Assembly (NCBI GenBank): GCA_017550965.1
Contig: JAFZNK010000180.1
Location: forward strand, 1-32,191
Source of the DNA: Thermoguttaceae bacterium
GTDB lineage: Bacteria; Planctomycetota; Planctomycetia; Pirellulales; Thermoguttaceae
Direction of reading: 5' to 3'
Length of the DNA stretch: 32,191 bases
Shown: in pieces, positions 6,537-14,838 of the stretch
Numbering within the stretch: the stretch's first letter is position 1
Layout: every line of letters begins with the position of its first letter
Notes under the pieces: generated by a model
Databases searched by the model: none
What the model saw: the letters and a program-made list of their open reading frames with translations, nothing else
What the model was told of the DNA's origin: nothing
Made by a program: the position numbers and the translations under genes

Positions 6537-8339
6537 ATGGACATGAAGCGTCCGAATAGAACGTTCTTAAAATCTAGTCTTGAAGCGAAATGCTTGGTTT
6601 CTTTTGGCGTGGCGCTTGCGGTAGTGATCCTGATCAGTGTCGCGCTCTTTTATAAGGCGACAAAATCGCAGGTGGAAGCTCAGAACCCTCTAATGGGAAA
6701 ACTTGTGAGCGAGCGAGAATTTCTGCTCATCCATATTAAGGGGTTAGCCTCGGAAAGCGCCAATTCGACCGTTCATTCGACTTCTCCTTCTTCCTCTTCT
6801 TCAAGCGACCTGAACGACTTCATTGAGTCTATGAAAACGCTGAGCGAAAGAATTGGGGGATCATCGGAGCGCGCTCATATAGAAACGCGGCTTATTCGCG
6901 CGTATAACGCGCGTCTTGACGATGAGGACGACAAACCGCGCGACGATTATGAACGCCGTTTATTTGAGGAGCTCGAAACGCCCGCGAACTTTGATCCTGA
7001 TTCCGACGACGCTCTCAATACTGCGTACGAACGAGTCGACGAAAAAGGCCAGTATCACTATTATCAACCGTTGCGATTTGGACGTTCGTGTTGGAATTGT
7101 CATCAGGAAATAATGGGGAATTCCACTCTTGAGTTTGGCTCCACGCTTGGCGTTATCCATGTGACTATTCCCGAACCTCCCGCAAAAAAAGAGAGCGCTC
7201 GATTATGGGCGCAGCTTCTGACCGGCGCGATTGTGACGGCCTTTCTTGGAATGATCGCTTTTTACGTTGTAATACGCGTCGTCATCATAAAGCCCTTGCG
7301 CAGTCTTAGAGCCGTTAGCGAGGCTATTGGACGGGGAGACGTTACGAAACGAGCGAATTTACAGACGTCCGACGAGTTTGAAGCCTTGGGCGACGCTTTT
7401 AATCAAATGTTGAGATATCTTGTCGCCACGCAAGAAAAACTGAAAACGTTGAACGACGAACGCGCGCGAAAATTGGACGAGTTAGCTCGCGCCAACTTGC
7501 AACTCTTTGCTTCAAATCAAGTAAAATCGGATTTCATGGCGACTATGAGTCACGAGTTGCGCACGCCGCTCAATAGTATTTTAGGATTTAGCGACGTTTT
7601 GGGTTCAATCGACACATTAAATGAAAAGCAACTACGTTACGTCGAAAACATTAATAAATCCGGCCGCGCTCTCTTAACGATGATCAATAACATTCTTGAT
7701 TTAGCTAAAATTGACGCAGGGCGAGTCGAACCTAATTTGACGAAGTTTAAAATAGAGACTGCCGTGCTGACTCAGTGCGATATGGCGAAACCTCTTGTCG
7801 ATAAGAAGAATCTCGAGCTGACGACTAGTTTTGATCAGGATTTGCCGACAATGTATCAAGACGAATCACGAATTCAGCAGATCTTGAACAACCTTCTATC
7901 AAACGCAATTAAATTTACTCCGGAGGGCGGACGAGTCCAGATTGAAATTAGACGTATTCTTCACGAACCTTTCAATTCCAGAGTTTTGACAACTTCGACG
8001 AATTCTGAATTGATACCTTTTTTACAAATGAAGGTTGTCGATTCTGGCGTCGGCGTTGCGGAAGAAGATCGTCAGATCATCTTTGAAAAATTCCGGCAGG
8101 GGAAGAGCGCGACTGAAGGGAACACAATGACCCGAGAATACTCTGGGAGCGGTTTGGGACTATCTATCGTTAAGGAGTTATGTAAGCTCTTAGGCGGAGA
8201 GATTACTCTTGAAAGTCAACCTGGATTTGGAAGCGTTTTCACCGTTTTGCTTCCATGGGAATTGGACGCTCCTGTTCTTACAGAATCGCCAATGCAGTCA
8301 GAAATCCATGAGTTTACAATGAGAGGACGAATGAATTAG
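6537..8339 (+). CDS. Membrane sensor histidine kinase with periplasmic CXXCH haem motif (Tll0287/DUF3365-like sensor, HAMP, HisKA, HATPase)
   Basis: 600 residues from ATG 6537. A first membrane helix is near residues 20-40 (VSFGVALAVVILISVALFY). A periplasmic region of about 165 residues contains C185-W-N-C188-H189, a c-type haem attachment motif placed as in Tll0287/DUF3365 sensors. A second helix (LLTGAIVTAFLGMIAFYVVI) leads to HAMP (KPLRSLRAVSEAIGRGDV). The phospho-acceptor is in ATMSHELRTPLN (H339). The ATPase domain shows the N-box NNLLSNAIKFTPEGG, DSGVGVAEEDRQIIFEKF and GSGLGLSIVKEL. It is probably a redox or ligand-gas sensor that phosphorylates an unlinked response regulator, as none lies nearby. 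An upstream in-frame TTG at 6492 is less likely, given the promoter at 6449-6477. Confidence 0.92.
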   Translation: MDMKRPNRTFLKSSLEAKCLVSFGVALAVVILISVALFYKATKSQVEAQNPLMGKLVSEREFLLIHIKGLASESANSTVHSTSPSSSSSSDLNDFIESMKTLSERIGGSSERAHIETRLIRAYNARLDDEDDKPRDDYERRLFEELETPANFDPDSDDALNTAYERVDEKGQYHYYQPLRFGRSCWNCHQEIMGNSTLEFGSTLGVIHVTIPEPPAKKESARLWAQLLTGAIVTAFLGMIAFYVVIRVVIIKPLRSLRAVSEAIGRGDVTKRANLQTSDEFEALGDAFNQMLRYLVATQEKLKTLNDERARKLDELARANLQLFASNQVKSDFMATMSHELRTPLNSILGFSDVLGSIDTLNEKQLRYVENINKSGRALLTMINNILDLAKIDAGRVEPNLTKFKIETAVLTQCDMAKPLVDKKNLELTTSFDQDLPTMYQDESRIQQILNNLLSNAIKFTPEGGRVQIEIRRILHEPFNSRVLTTSTNSELIPFLQMKVVDSGVGVAEEDRQIIFEKFRQGKSATEGNTMTREYSGSGLGLSIVKELCKLLGGEITLESQPGFGSVFTVLLPWELDAPVLTESPMQSEIHEFTMRGRMN

Positions 8340-8475
8340 AATCGGAAACAAAATGATTGTTCAGCGGACTTATGAATGTTGAAGAACGTTGTTAAAACAC
8401 TTTGAACCGTCCGTAGTCCCTTTTGTTAGATCGGTTTGTTTTAATTGCCGCCCGTTTTAAATTAAAAGATTTGGG
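8340..8475. other. Remnant intergenic sequence left of the IS66 element
   Basis: This short stretch between the kinase stop and the left end of the IS has no gene. Before the insertion it would have been continuous with 10131-10180, so it may hold the original promoter of the rhamnosidase gene. Confidence 0.5.
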
Positions 8476-8489
8476 GTTACTATTCAGGT
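8476..8489 (+). repeat. IS66 left terminal inverted repeat
   Basis: GTTACTATTCAGGT, perfectly complementary to 10117-10130. It lies 94 bases before the transposase start. Confidence 0.85.
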
Positions 8490-8569
8490 CTAATTTGAAT
8501 TTTATTGCACTGGCGCTTGCAGGAATTAAACGTTATCATCTTGCGTTCCTTCATTTCGGAGTTTGTATT

Positions 8570-10081
8570 TTGTCATGCCACAAATCGCATACCAGACAAT
8601 ATCTCGAGCAAAAAGTCATTGAGCTTTCCGAACGTATTGAAAAGTTGGAAGCGATCATTACCGAACTCCTCGAAGAAAACGCCAGACTTCGCGAAGAGAA
8701 TGTCAGACTCTGGGAAGAGAACGCTAAACTCCGCGAAGAGAATAAACAGCTAAAAGCGCAACTCAACCAAAACTCTCGCAACAGTTCCAGACCTCCGTCA
8801 AGCGACGGACTCCGAAAACCAAACCGACCGAATCTTCGCAAAAAGACGGGCAAACGGGTAGGCGGTCAGCCCGGCCACGAAGGTAAAACACTCTCGCTTG
8901 CGACGGAACCGACCAGGATCGAATTCCATATGGCCAAGGACTGCGAAGGTTGTTCTCACGCCATTGAATGTCGTCGCGCTTACGCAACGAGCGAATTGCG
9001 ACAGGTTGTCGACATTGATTTCACAATTTCTATTACAGGCCACAAGACGGTTGACGTTCCAGTTTGTCCGCTTCACCGCCGACGGATGGCGGGCGAGTTT
9101 CCGCAAAGTGTGAACGCGCCAATGCAATATGGCTCAAACCTTCTGGCGTTTTGCACAGTCCTCAATACCGAAGGCTCCATGAGCGTCGATCGTATCAGCA
9201 AAATCGTCGGCGGAGCGTTTGGAATTCCTCTTTCTGCGGCGACAGTTCTTGCCGCGACGCGAAACTGCGCCAAAGCGGTCGACGAAGTCTATCGTGAAAT
9301 TGGTTCCCGAATCGCCAACGAACCGCTTGCGCACTTTGACGAAACCAGCGCTCGCTGCAACGGTAAAAATTTATGGACACACATCGCCGCGACTCAGGGA
9401 TATACGTACCTTGCCGTCTGTGATCAACGTGGCGAACAAGGAATGCGCGAAGCGGGAATTCTCCCGTTCTTTCGGGGAATTGCCGTAACCGATTGTTGGA
9501 AGTCCTATTGGAAATTTCCAGACGTCGTTCACGCGACTTGCGGCGTTCATCTCTTACGAGAATTGATCGGCGTTATCGAAAACGACGAAAAACAAACTTG
9601 GGCGGTTAAATTCAAACGATTCCTTGAGGATACAAAAGCCCTCAAAGACAAGTTGCTTATCGCCGGTTGCGCCGAAGCAAGCGCTAAACAAAAGCGTAAG
9701 TTCAGCAAAACATACGACAAATTGCTCAAACTTGGACGTAAACAAAATCCCGATTGTTCCTCCCTTCAAACTCATAAACGCGGCAGGAAGAAGAAAGGAA
9801 AAGCGTTAGCTCTCATAGAGCGTCTTGAAAAGCTCAAGGACGCTGTCTGTCGATTTTTCAACGACTTCACCGTTCCCTTCGACAATAACGAAGGAGAAAG
9901 GGCGTGTCGGATTGTCAAAGTTAAAACGAAGATTGCCGGTTGCTTCAGAACAAAGGGGGGCGCTCAGGTCTTTGCAAAAATCCAATCCTATATCGCTACC
10001 GCCAAAAAGCACGGTGTCTCCGCCTTTGAATCCATTTGTATGGCCTTTCAAGGAAAGTCCAGGTGTGTCTTGGATTCATGA
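8570..10081 (+). CDS. IS66 family transposase
   Basis: 503 residues. Cuts and joins IS66 ends. The N-terminus is a coiled coil with repeated heptads (LREEN, LWEEN, LREENKQLKAQL), followed by the linker NSRNSSRPPSSDG and GGQPGHEGKTL typical of IS66. A Cys/His-rich segment follows (DCEGCSHAIEC, CPLHRR). The DDE triad can be placed at the D of LAHFDETSA, the D of AVTDCWKSYW and the E of FDNNEGERACR. The TTG start at 8570 has GGAG eight bases before it and lies inside the IS ends. The frame stays open back to 8423, but that lies outside the element, so an upstream start is rejected. There is no frameshift or internal stop, so the enzyme may be active. Confidence 0.93.
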   Translation: MSCHKSHTRQYLEQKVIELSERIEKLEAIITELLEENARLREENVRLWEENAKLREENKQLKAQLNQNSRNSSRPPSSDGLRKPNRPNLRKKTGKRVGGQPGHEGKTLSLATEPTRIEFHMAKDCEGCSHAIECRRAYATSELRQVVDIDFTISITGHKTVDVPVCPLHRRRMAGEFPQSVNAPMQYGSNLLAFCTVLNTEGSMSVDRISKIVGGAFGIPLSAATVLAATRNCAKAVDEVYREIGSRIANEPLAHFDETSARCNGKNLWTHIAATQGYTYLAVCDQRGEQGMREAGILPFFRGIAVTDCWKSYWKFPDVVHATCGVHLLRELIGVIENDEKQTWAVKFKRFLEDTKALKDKLLIAGCAEASAKQKRKFSKTYDKLLKLGRKQNPDCSSLQTHKRGRKKKGKALALIERLEKLKDAVCRFFNDFTVPFDNNEGERACRIVKVKTKIAGCFRTKGGAQVFAKIQSYIATAKKHGVSAFESICMAFQGKSRCVLDS

Positions 10082-10116
10082 CACGTTATGAATCAACCTT
10101 GAGTACTCGACCTTCT

Positions 10117-10130
10117 ACCTGAATAGTAAC
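10117..10130 (-). repeat. IS66 right terminal inverted repeat
   Basis: Perfect complement of 8476-8489. The element ends 50 bases before the start of the rhamnosidase gene. Confidence 0.85.
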
Positions 10131-10180
10131 GATTGGGGTTGAATTCACATATAGATTAGAACGCAGTGAAGAGGAACATG

Positions 10181-11347
10181 ATGAAAAGACTATTATCGAC
10201 GCTTGCGCTTGTTATCGCGGCTGTTGCAACGTTGAGCTCTTTAGTGTTTGGCGTCGACAACAGTTCCAAATACGACGTGTCCGCCCCATTGAAATTGACG
10301 AAACAAGGAGAGATTCCCATTGGAGAGCGTTTCCAACCAACGACGGATTTTAAGGCAAAATGGATTGCTGCGGTCGATCTTCCTGACCCGATTTTGCCGA
10401 ACTTGTGGCAAGTTCATCGTAAAACCTTTGATTTGGAAAAAGTTCCGGTTTGCGCGCTAGCTCGCGTTGCCTGCGATTCGAAATATTGGTTGTATGTCAA
10501 TGGCGAAAACGTAGTCTTCGAGGGCGGACTTAAACGCGGACCTACCCCGTACGACACTTATTACGACGTCGTTGATTTGAAACCGTTTCTCAAAAAGGGC
10601 AAAAACACTATCGCCGTTTTACATTGGTTTTTTGGCAAGCAGGGGGTTTCGCACGTGAATAGCGGCGTTCCCGGTTTCCTTTTCGACGCTTCTACTAACG
10701 GTGAAGACGGTTTGAATCTTGTGAGCGATTCTTCCTGGAAATCGGCGGTATACTCCGCTGTTCCCGCGGGAATAACGGCTCCTAATATTACCGAACGCAG
10801 TTCAAAAGAAGTCGCTAGTCGATTTGACCTGTCAAAAGTCGCTCCTGATTGGCGTGAACAGACTGACGGAGCGTACGAGATGACGACGGCGGATCCGCAA
10901 CCCAATCGACGGCTTGGCGAATGGAACGTTCGTTTTAACGCTCAATATGATTTTAAAGGCGATTGGAAAGCAAGCGATTTTGACGATTCCAGTTGGAAAA
11001 ACGCCAAAGAGTTTGGTCTTGCCTACGATCCTGACGCCAAGAAGCCACTCGCCCCATGGAACTATCTTTTCTTAAGACCTTCGCCTCTTTTCAAGGATTG
11101 GGGACTGCATGATTACTTGTCCCTGACTGAAGAGACTACCCCTGACGGTGGGCTCAAAATTACCTGTCAGCTTCCGTATAACCTGCACGCGACGCCGTAT
11201 CTTAAAGTCGAGGCTCCTGCCGGACTTACTATTGATATGCGCACGGACGACTACATGGGAGGAAGCGAATATAATGTTCGAGGCGAATATGTTACAAAAG
11301 ACGGAGTTCAAGAATATGAATCGTTGGGGTGGATGAACGGTCACTAG
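10181..11347 (+). CDS. Alpha-L-rhamnosidase-like glycoside hydrolase, N-terminal part ending at an in-frame TAG (probable pseudogene fragment)
   Basis: 388 residues. A signal peptide (MKRLLSTLALVIAAVATLSSLVFG) is followed by beta-sandwich accessory domains of GH78-type rhamnosidases (WLYVNGENVVFEGGL, YYDVVDLKPFLKKGKNTIAV, WKASDFDDSSWKNAKEFG). The fragment stops at TAG 11345-11347 just before the catalytic barrel, and the same frame continues at once in the next entry. Without the stop the protein would be about 850 residues, a normal GH78 size. The ATG at 10181 has AGGA five bases upstream. ATG at 10178 or GTG at 10166 are alternatives. The protein would be exported and would remove terminal rhamnose from plant glycans. 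The gene lies 50 bases past the IS66 right end, which probably displaced its promoter. Confidence 0.82.
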   Translation: MKRLLSTLALVIAAVATLSSLVFGVDNSSKYDVSAPLKLTKQGEIPIGERFQPTTDFKAKWIAAVDLPDPILPNLWQVHRKTFDLEKVPVCALARVACDSKYWLYVNGENVVFEGGLKRGPTPYDTYYDVVDLKPFLKKGKNTIAVLHWFFGKQGVSHVNSGVPGFLFDASTNGEDGLNLVSDSSWKSAVYSAVPAGITAPNITERSSKEVASRFDLSKVAPDWREQTDGAYEMTTADPQPNRRLGEWNVRFNAQYDFKGDWKASDFDDSSWKNAKEFGLAYDPDAKKPLAPWNYLFLRPSPLFKDWGLHDYLSLTEETTPDGGLKITCQLPYNLHATPYLKVEAPAGLTIDMRTDDYMGGSEYNVRGEYVTKDGVQEYESLGWMNGH

Positions 11348-12733
11348 ATGATTTATACTCTTCCTAAAGGAGTTAAACCTATCGAATTACGTTATCGTGA
11401 AACTGGTTATAACACAGAGCTTACGTCGAATTTTAGTTGCGATCAGGATTTCTATAATCGCTTTTGGAAAAAGGCCGAGCGCACGCTTTACGTAACGATG
11501 AGAGATTCCTATTTCGATTGTCCCGATCGAGAAAGATCTCATTGGTGGGGAGACGCCGTCAACGAATTAGGCGAAGCTTTTTACGCGATGAATCGAAACG
11601 CCGACGCTATTCCCCGTAAGGCGTTTTATGAGCTTGCTCGTTTTCAAAGAGCCGACGGAACGATGTATTCTCCCATTCCAGACGGTAATTGGTCAAAAGA
11701 GCTTCCCGCGCAAATTTTAGCCACGATTAGTTCCGCTGGATTAGGAGTTTATTCTTTCTTTTCGGGCGATTTTACAACAGCAGAAGACGTCTATCCCGCG
11801 ATCAAGCGGTATTTGATGATTTGGGAGTTTGACGACGACGGCGTAATCAAAGTTCGCAGCGGCGATTGGAGTTGGGGCGACTGGGGCGAGGATATTGATC
11901 TTCGCGCGTTGCTTAATTGTTGGTACGCGCTCGCGCTTGACGAGGGCGTGTTCCTTGCCGACCGGCTCGGAGACTTAGACGGCCTTGCCGAATTCAGATC
12001 TCGTCGCGAAAGGTTGAATCAAAACTTTAACAGAGTGTTTTGGACGGGTAAGGAATATCGTAGTCCTGGCTACAAAGGAAAAACTGACGATCGTTCTAAT
12101 GCGATGGCAGTCGTCGCTAATTTCGTTGATCAAAAGAATTACCCGGCGCTGTTTGAAGTTTTTAAAGCGGAGGAACACGCGAGTCCGTATATGGAAAAAT
12201 ATGTGCTCCAAGCGTTGTTTTTGATGGGGTATGACGAGTATGCCATGATTCGCCTTCAAAAACGTTTCTCAAAAATGGTAGATTGCCCCGACTACACCAC
12301 CCTTTGGGAAGGGTGGGGAATCGGCGCCGAAGGCTATGGCGGCGGAACGACCAATCATGCCTGGAGCGGGGGAGGGCTTACTTGTATTGCTCAATACGCC
12401 GTTGGTTTACGACCGTTAAAACCCGCGTTTGAAGAAATTGTCGTTGCTCCGAACCTTGGGGGACTCAAAAAGATAGATTATTCTGCCGTGACCAATAACG
12501 GTAAAGTTGACGTTCATTACGACGTCAACGACGAGTCGTTTAAAGTTAAGATCGTTATTCCTGACGGAATAACGGGTTGGTTTTGCGTTCCAGACGGATT
12601 TGTCGTCAACAATCCGATTGATTTGGTTCCAGAGTCGGCGAAAAACGACTGCATTGTCAAGGATACGCCTGCCGCTCGGTGGGTTGAGTTAAAGGAAGGC
12701 GAAAATATTTTTTCTTTTCCAAAGGTAAGATGA
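11348..12733 (+). CDS. Alpha-L-rhamnosidase-like glycoside hydrolase, C-terminal catalytic part (GH78-type (alpha/alpha)6 barrel)
   Basis: 461 residues, in the same frame as the preceding fragment and beginning with ATG directly after its TAG. Family signs include YRETGY, the acidic catalytic segment SYFDCPDRERSHWWGDAVNELG, GDWSWGDWGEDID, TTLWEGWG and NHAWSGGG. A C-terminal beta-sandwich follows (LRPLKPAFEEIVVAPNLGGL, GKVDVHYDVNDE). It has no signal peptide and no good ribosome site of its own. If made at all, it would come from re-initiation or read-through and stay in the cytoplasm. I read the pair as one gene broken by a nonsense change of a GAG, CAG or similar codon. GH78 assignment is by motif memory; another unsaturated-sugar or rhamnose-active GH with this fold is possible. 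Confidence 0.82.
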   Translation: MIYTLPKGVKPIELRYRETGYNTELTSNFSCDQDFYNRFWKKAERTLYVTMRDSYFDCPDRERSHWWGDAVNELGEAFYAMNRNADAIPRKAFYELARFQRADGTMYSPIPDGNWSKELPAQILATISSAGLGVYSFFSGDFTTAEDVYPAIKRYLMIWEFDDDGVIKVRSGDWSWGDWGEDIDLRALLNCWYALALDEGVFLADRLGDLDGLAEFRSRRERLNQNFNRVFWTGKEYRSPGYKGKTDDRSNAMAVVANFVDQKNYPALFEVFKAEEHASPYMEKYVLQALFLMGYDEYAMIRLQKRFSKMVDCPDYTTLWEGWGIGAEGYGGGTTNHAWSGGGLTCIAQYAVGLRPLKPAFEEIVVAPNLGGLKKIDYSAVTNNGKVDVHYDVNDESFKVKIVIPDGITGWFCVPDGFVVNNPIDLVPESAKNDCIVKDTPAARWVELKEGENIFSFPKVR

Positions 12734-12771
12734 ACGATCGTTGAATCTGTCGAATACCGCAATAACACATG

Positions 12772-12802
12772 ACGCCAGGCTGAACGCAGCTTGGCGTTTT
12801 TT
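12772..12802 (+). terminator. Rho-independent terminator after the rhamnosidase gene
   Basis: 11-bp stem (ACGCCAGGCTG 12772-12782 with CAGCTTGGCGT 12787-12797, one G.T), loop AACG, then six T. Confidence 0.85.
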
Positions 12803-13274
12803 ATCTTCCGTCGTGGCGGCTTTTACATGGGAGATTTTTGTAATATTCGTTAAAACGAACAAGACGTTAACGTTTTATGACTCGCATTTTTGAATGTACA
12901 GATTGTTGAAGAAAGTGAAATACGTGGAATAAAACAAATATTAAAATGCGGTTTTGACGATCGACTTGAGACGAAAAATAACGGGAAATCTTTTCGGTTT
13001 GGCGCGTTGCTCCTTGACTTTTTATTCTGCGGGTGTATTCTTTTACAAATTGCAGTCTTTAGACTGGGTTTGTTGCGTATGCGGTTTCGGTAAGGTATTC
13101 CGCTACGTTGGGAAGACGGTAGGTTTAAACTTGCGCTTATTGGCGCCACTTTTTATTTTTTGACCGTAAATCAACAACATTCCAATATTGAAACGATGAG
13201 AAACGGCATTATGTAACGTTTTTTGTATTGATTGGCGATTGTTTGATTTGACGGATGCTCATGAAAGCGACGGT
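12803..13274 (+). other. Upstream region of nusA, no gene seen
   Basis: This 472-base stretch has no credible coding region. Short open frames at 12890-13093 and 12954-13163 lack family features and ribosome sites. rimP, which usually precedes nusA, is not here. One promoter candidate lies at 13014-13041. No tRNA is visible. Confidence 0.6.
13014..13041 (+). promoter_or_regulatory. Candidate promoter for the nusA-infB-rbfA genes
   Basis: TTGACT (13014-13019) and TATTCT (13036-13041) with a 16-base spacer. It would give a leader of about 225 bases before nusA. Confidence 0.45.
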
Positions 13275-14528
13275 ATGAGAACTGACGGCAGTATGAAACC
13301 TGAAGAAATTTTACGATTAGTCGAGCAGATCCATCTAGAACGAAAGATCGATCGTGAAATCGTTTTTGGCATCATCGAACAGGCTTTGACTCTTGCCGCT
13401 CGTAAGCACGGCGACGGCGGCGACGATAGCGTGGTCGACGTTCATATCGATCGTCAGTCTGGCGAAATAAACGCTTATCGTGACAACCTTCCTTTAGCCG
13501 CTTCTGAAATTGCCGAACGCATTGGCGCCCAGACCGCGAAACAGGTTATTATTCAAAAGATTCGCGACGCCGAGCGCGACATGATCTACGACGAATATTT
13601 TCCTCTTATTGGTCAGATTGTATCTGGAACAGTTCGACGTAACGAGGGAAGGAACAACGTTACCTACGTCGCTCTTACGGACGTCGAAGCTATTCTTCCG
13701 TATTCCGAAAAAATTCCGCGCGAGAATTATCGTCCGGAAACCGTGATTAAAGCGCTGGTAATCGACGTTAAAAAAGTCGGAGCGAAGGTAAAGGTTGTTC
13801 TGAGTCGTTCTCGTCCGCTCTTTGTGCAACGTCTTTTGGAGCAGGAAATACCTGAGATTTCTGAGAATGTCATTGAGATTGTGAACGTTAGCCGCGAAGC
13901 GGGCAGACGCACAAAAGTCGCGGTGGTTTCCAATGATCCTCACATTGATCTTGTGGGGGCGTGCGTCGGCGTAAGAGGGGCCAGAAGTCGCGCGATAACC
14001 GACGAACTTGGCGGCGAACGAATCGACGTCGTTCCGTGGACGGCGGATACGGCCGAGTATATTCGCAACGCTTTGAAGCCTGCGATCGTCGACGAGGTTA
14101 TGTTGTGCACAATGCTCGGACGCGCGATTGTGCTCGTACAACGCGAACAGCGTTCTATCGCAATTGGCCGCGGCGGACAGAACGTTCGGCTTGCAAGTCG
14201 CCTGTGCAAATGGGACGTCGACGTTATGAATCGCGACGAGCTGGACCAGATCATTGAAAAGGCGATGAGCGATTTTATGTCGATCGACGGCGTTGACGAA
14301 GAATTGGCCGACGCGCTTGTTGGCCAGGGATTTCTTTCTTTCGACGACTTGTCGATTATCGAACCTTCGGATTTGATGAGTCTTGGAAACTTGACGGAAG
14401 ACCAGGTTGAGTCTATAACTTCCGCTGCGGAGGAGTTAGCTCAGGAGCAGGAAGCTGAGAAAGAACGAGAAAAACAACTGAATGATGAAGAGCGCTCAGA
14501 GGAAGATTCTTCAGCGCCTCAGCTGTGA
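13275..14528 (+). CDS. nusA: Transcription elongation/termination factor NusA
   Basis: 417 residues from ATG 13275. The N-terminal RNA-polymerase binding domain (ILRLVEQIHLERKIDREIVFGIIEQAL, AARKHGD) is followed by the S1 domain (GQIVSGTVRRNEGRNNVTYVAL). The KH1 and KH2 domains come next (VSREAGRRTKVAVVS, DPHIDLVGACVGVRGARSRAITDELGGERIDVV, then RSIAIGRGGQNVRLASRLCKWDVDV). The C-terminus is a helix-hairpin-helix segment (GVDEELADALVGQGFLSFDDLS) and a Glu-rich tail. It binds RNA polymerase and controls pausing, termination and antitermination. Start is uncertain: ATG 13293 (MKPEEIL) fits homologues equally well, and a TTG at 13239 is also in frame. It is first in the nusA-infB-rbfA group, with rimP missing. 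Confidence 0.95.
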   Translation: MRTDGSMKPEEILRLVEQIHLERKIDREIVFGIIEQALTLAARKHGDGGDDSVVDVHIDRQSGEINAYRDNLPLAASEIAERIGAQTAKQVIIQKIRDAERDMIYDEYFPLIGQIVSGTVRRNEGRNNVTYVALTDVEAILPYSEKIPRENYRPETVIKALVIDVKKVGAKVKVVLSRSRPLFVQRLLEQEIPEISENVIEIVNVSREAGRRTKVAVVSNDPHIDLVGACVGVRGARSRAITDELGGERIDVVPWTADTAEYIRNALKPAIVDEVMLCTMLGRAIVLVQREQRSIAIGRGGQNVRLASRLCKWDVDVMNRDELDQIIEKAMSDFMSIDGVDEELADALVGQGFLSFDDLSIIEPSDLMSLGNLTEDQVESITSAAEELAQEQEAEKEREKQLNDEERSEEDSSAPQL

Positions 14529-14838
14529 GGTTCTTCCTGACGAGTTTTGGGCCTAGTCGTTGTTTTTGTTTTGCCGTCTTATTCGACGGTTCAAGCGACG
14601 ATGAAACAAAGTCGAGTTTTGTGTTTGCGTTTTGCGAGTAGCATGAGTTGCTCGATTTCACGGACCTATTTTCATAAGGAGATTCTGTTTCGCTTTTTTT
14701 GCGGAATTGATCGTTTGAATACAACACACTGGAATGATTGACAGAACGTCGCCGTCGGTTATTGCCGCGCTTTGCGATTGCAGGGCGCTGCGCAGTGTAA
14801 TTTCGGGGCTTTTGAAGCAGTTTAAAGAGTAGGAAAAG
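14529..14838 (+). other. 310-base nusA-infB spacer, no gene seen
   Basis: nusA and infB usually lie close together, so this gap is unusual. It holds no open frame with family features. One small hairpin (CCGTC 14574-14578 with GACGG 14585-14589) lacks a T-tract. I see no clear terminator or promoter. Confidence 0.5.

Larger units (their letters stand above)
8476..10130 (+). mobile_element. Complete IS66-family insertion sequence (single-transposase type)
   Basis: 1655 bases bounded by perfect 14-bp inverted repeats (GTTACTATTCAGGT at 8476-8489 and its complement at 10117-10130). The flanks are GATTTGGG (8468-8475) and GATTGGGG (10131-10138). They match at 7 of 8 positions, the 8-bp target duplication size known for IS66. 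Only the large DDE transposase is encoded. The small accessory genes tnpA and tnpB are absent, as in the ISBst12-like subgroup. The ends were found by eye, so the agreement of repeat, flank and coding region is the evidence. Confidence 0.88.

Noticed and set aside
8423..8569. Extended transposase N-terminus from TTG at 8423
   Set aside because: It begins outside the IS left end; the TTG at 8570 has a good ribosome site and is inside the element.
11345..11347. TAG read as an amino acid (recoding)
   Set aside because: TAG is used as a normal stop in several intact genes in this window and no recoding element is visible beside it.
12890..13093. Possible small gene (67 codons) before nusA
   Set aside because: No ribosome site, no recognisable motif and a weak hydrophobic end; likely chance in an AT-rich spacer.
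13494..14141. 215-codon minus-strand frame inside nusA
   Set aside because: It lies wholly inside a well-supported gene and has no family features.
14574..14589. Terminator after nusA
   Set aside because: A 5-bp hairpin without a T-tract; too weak to call.
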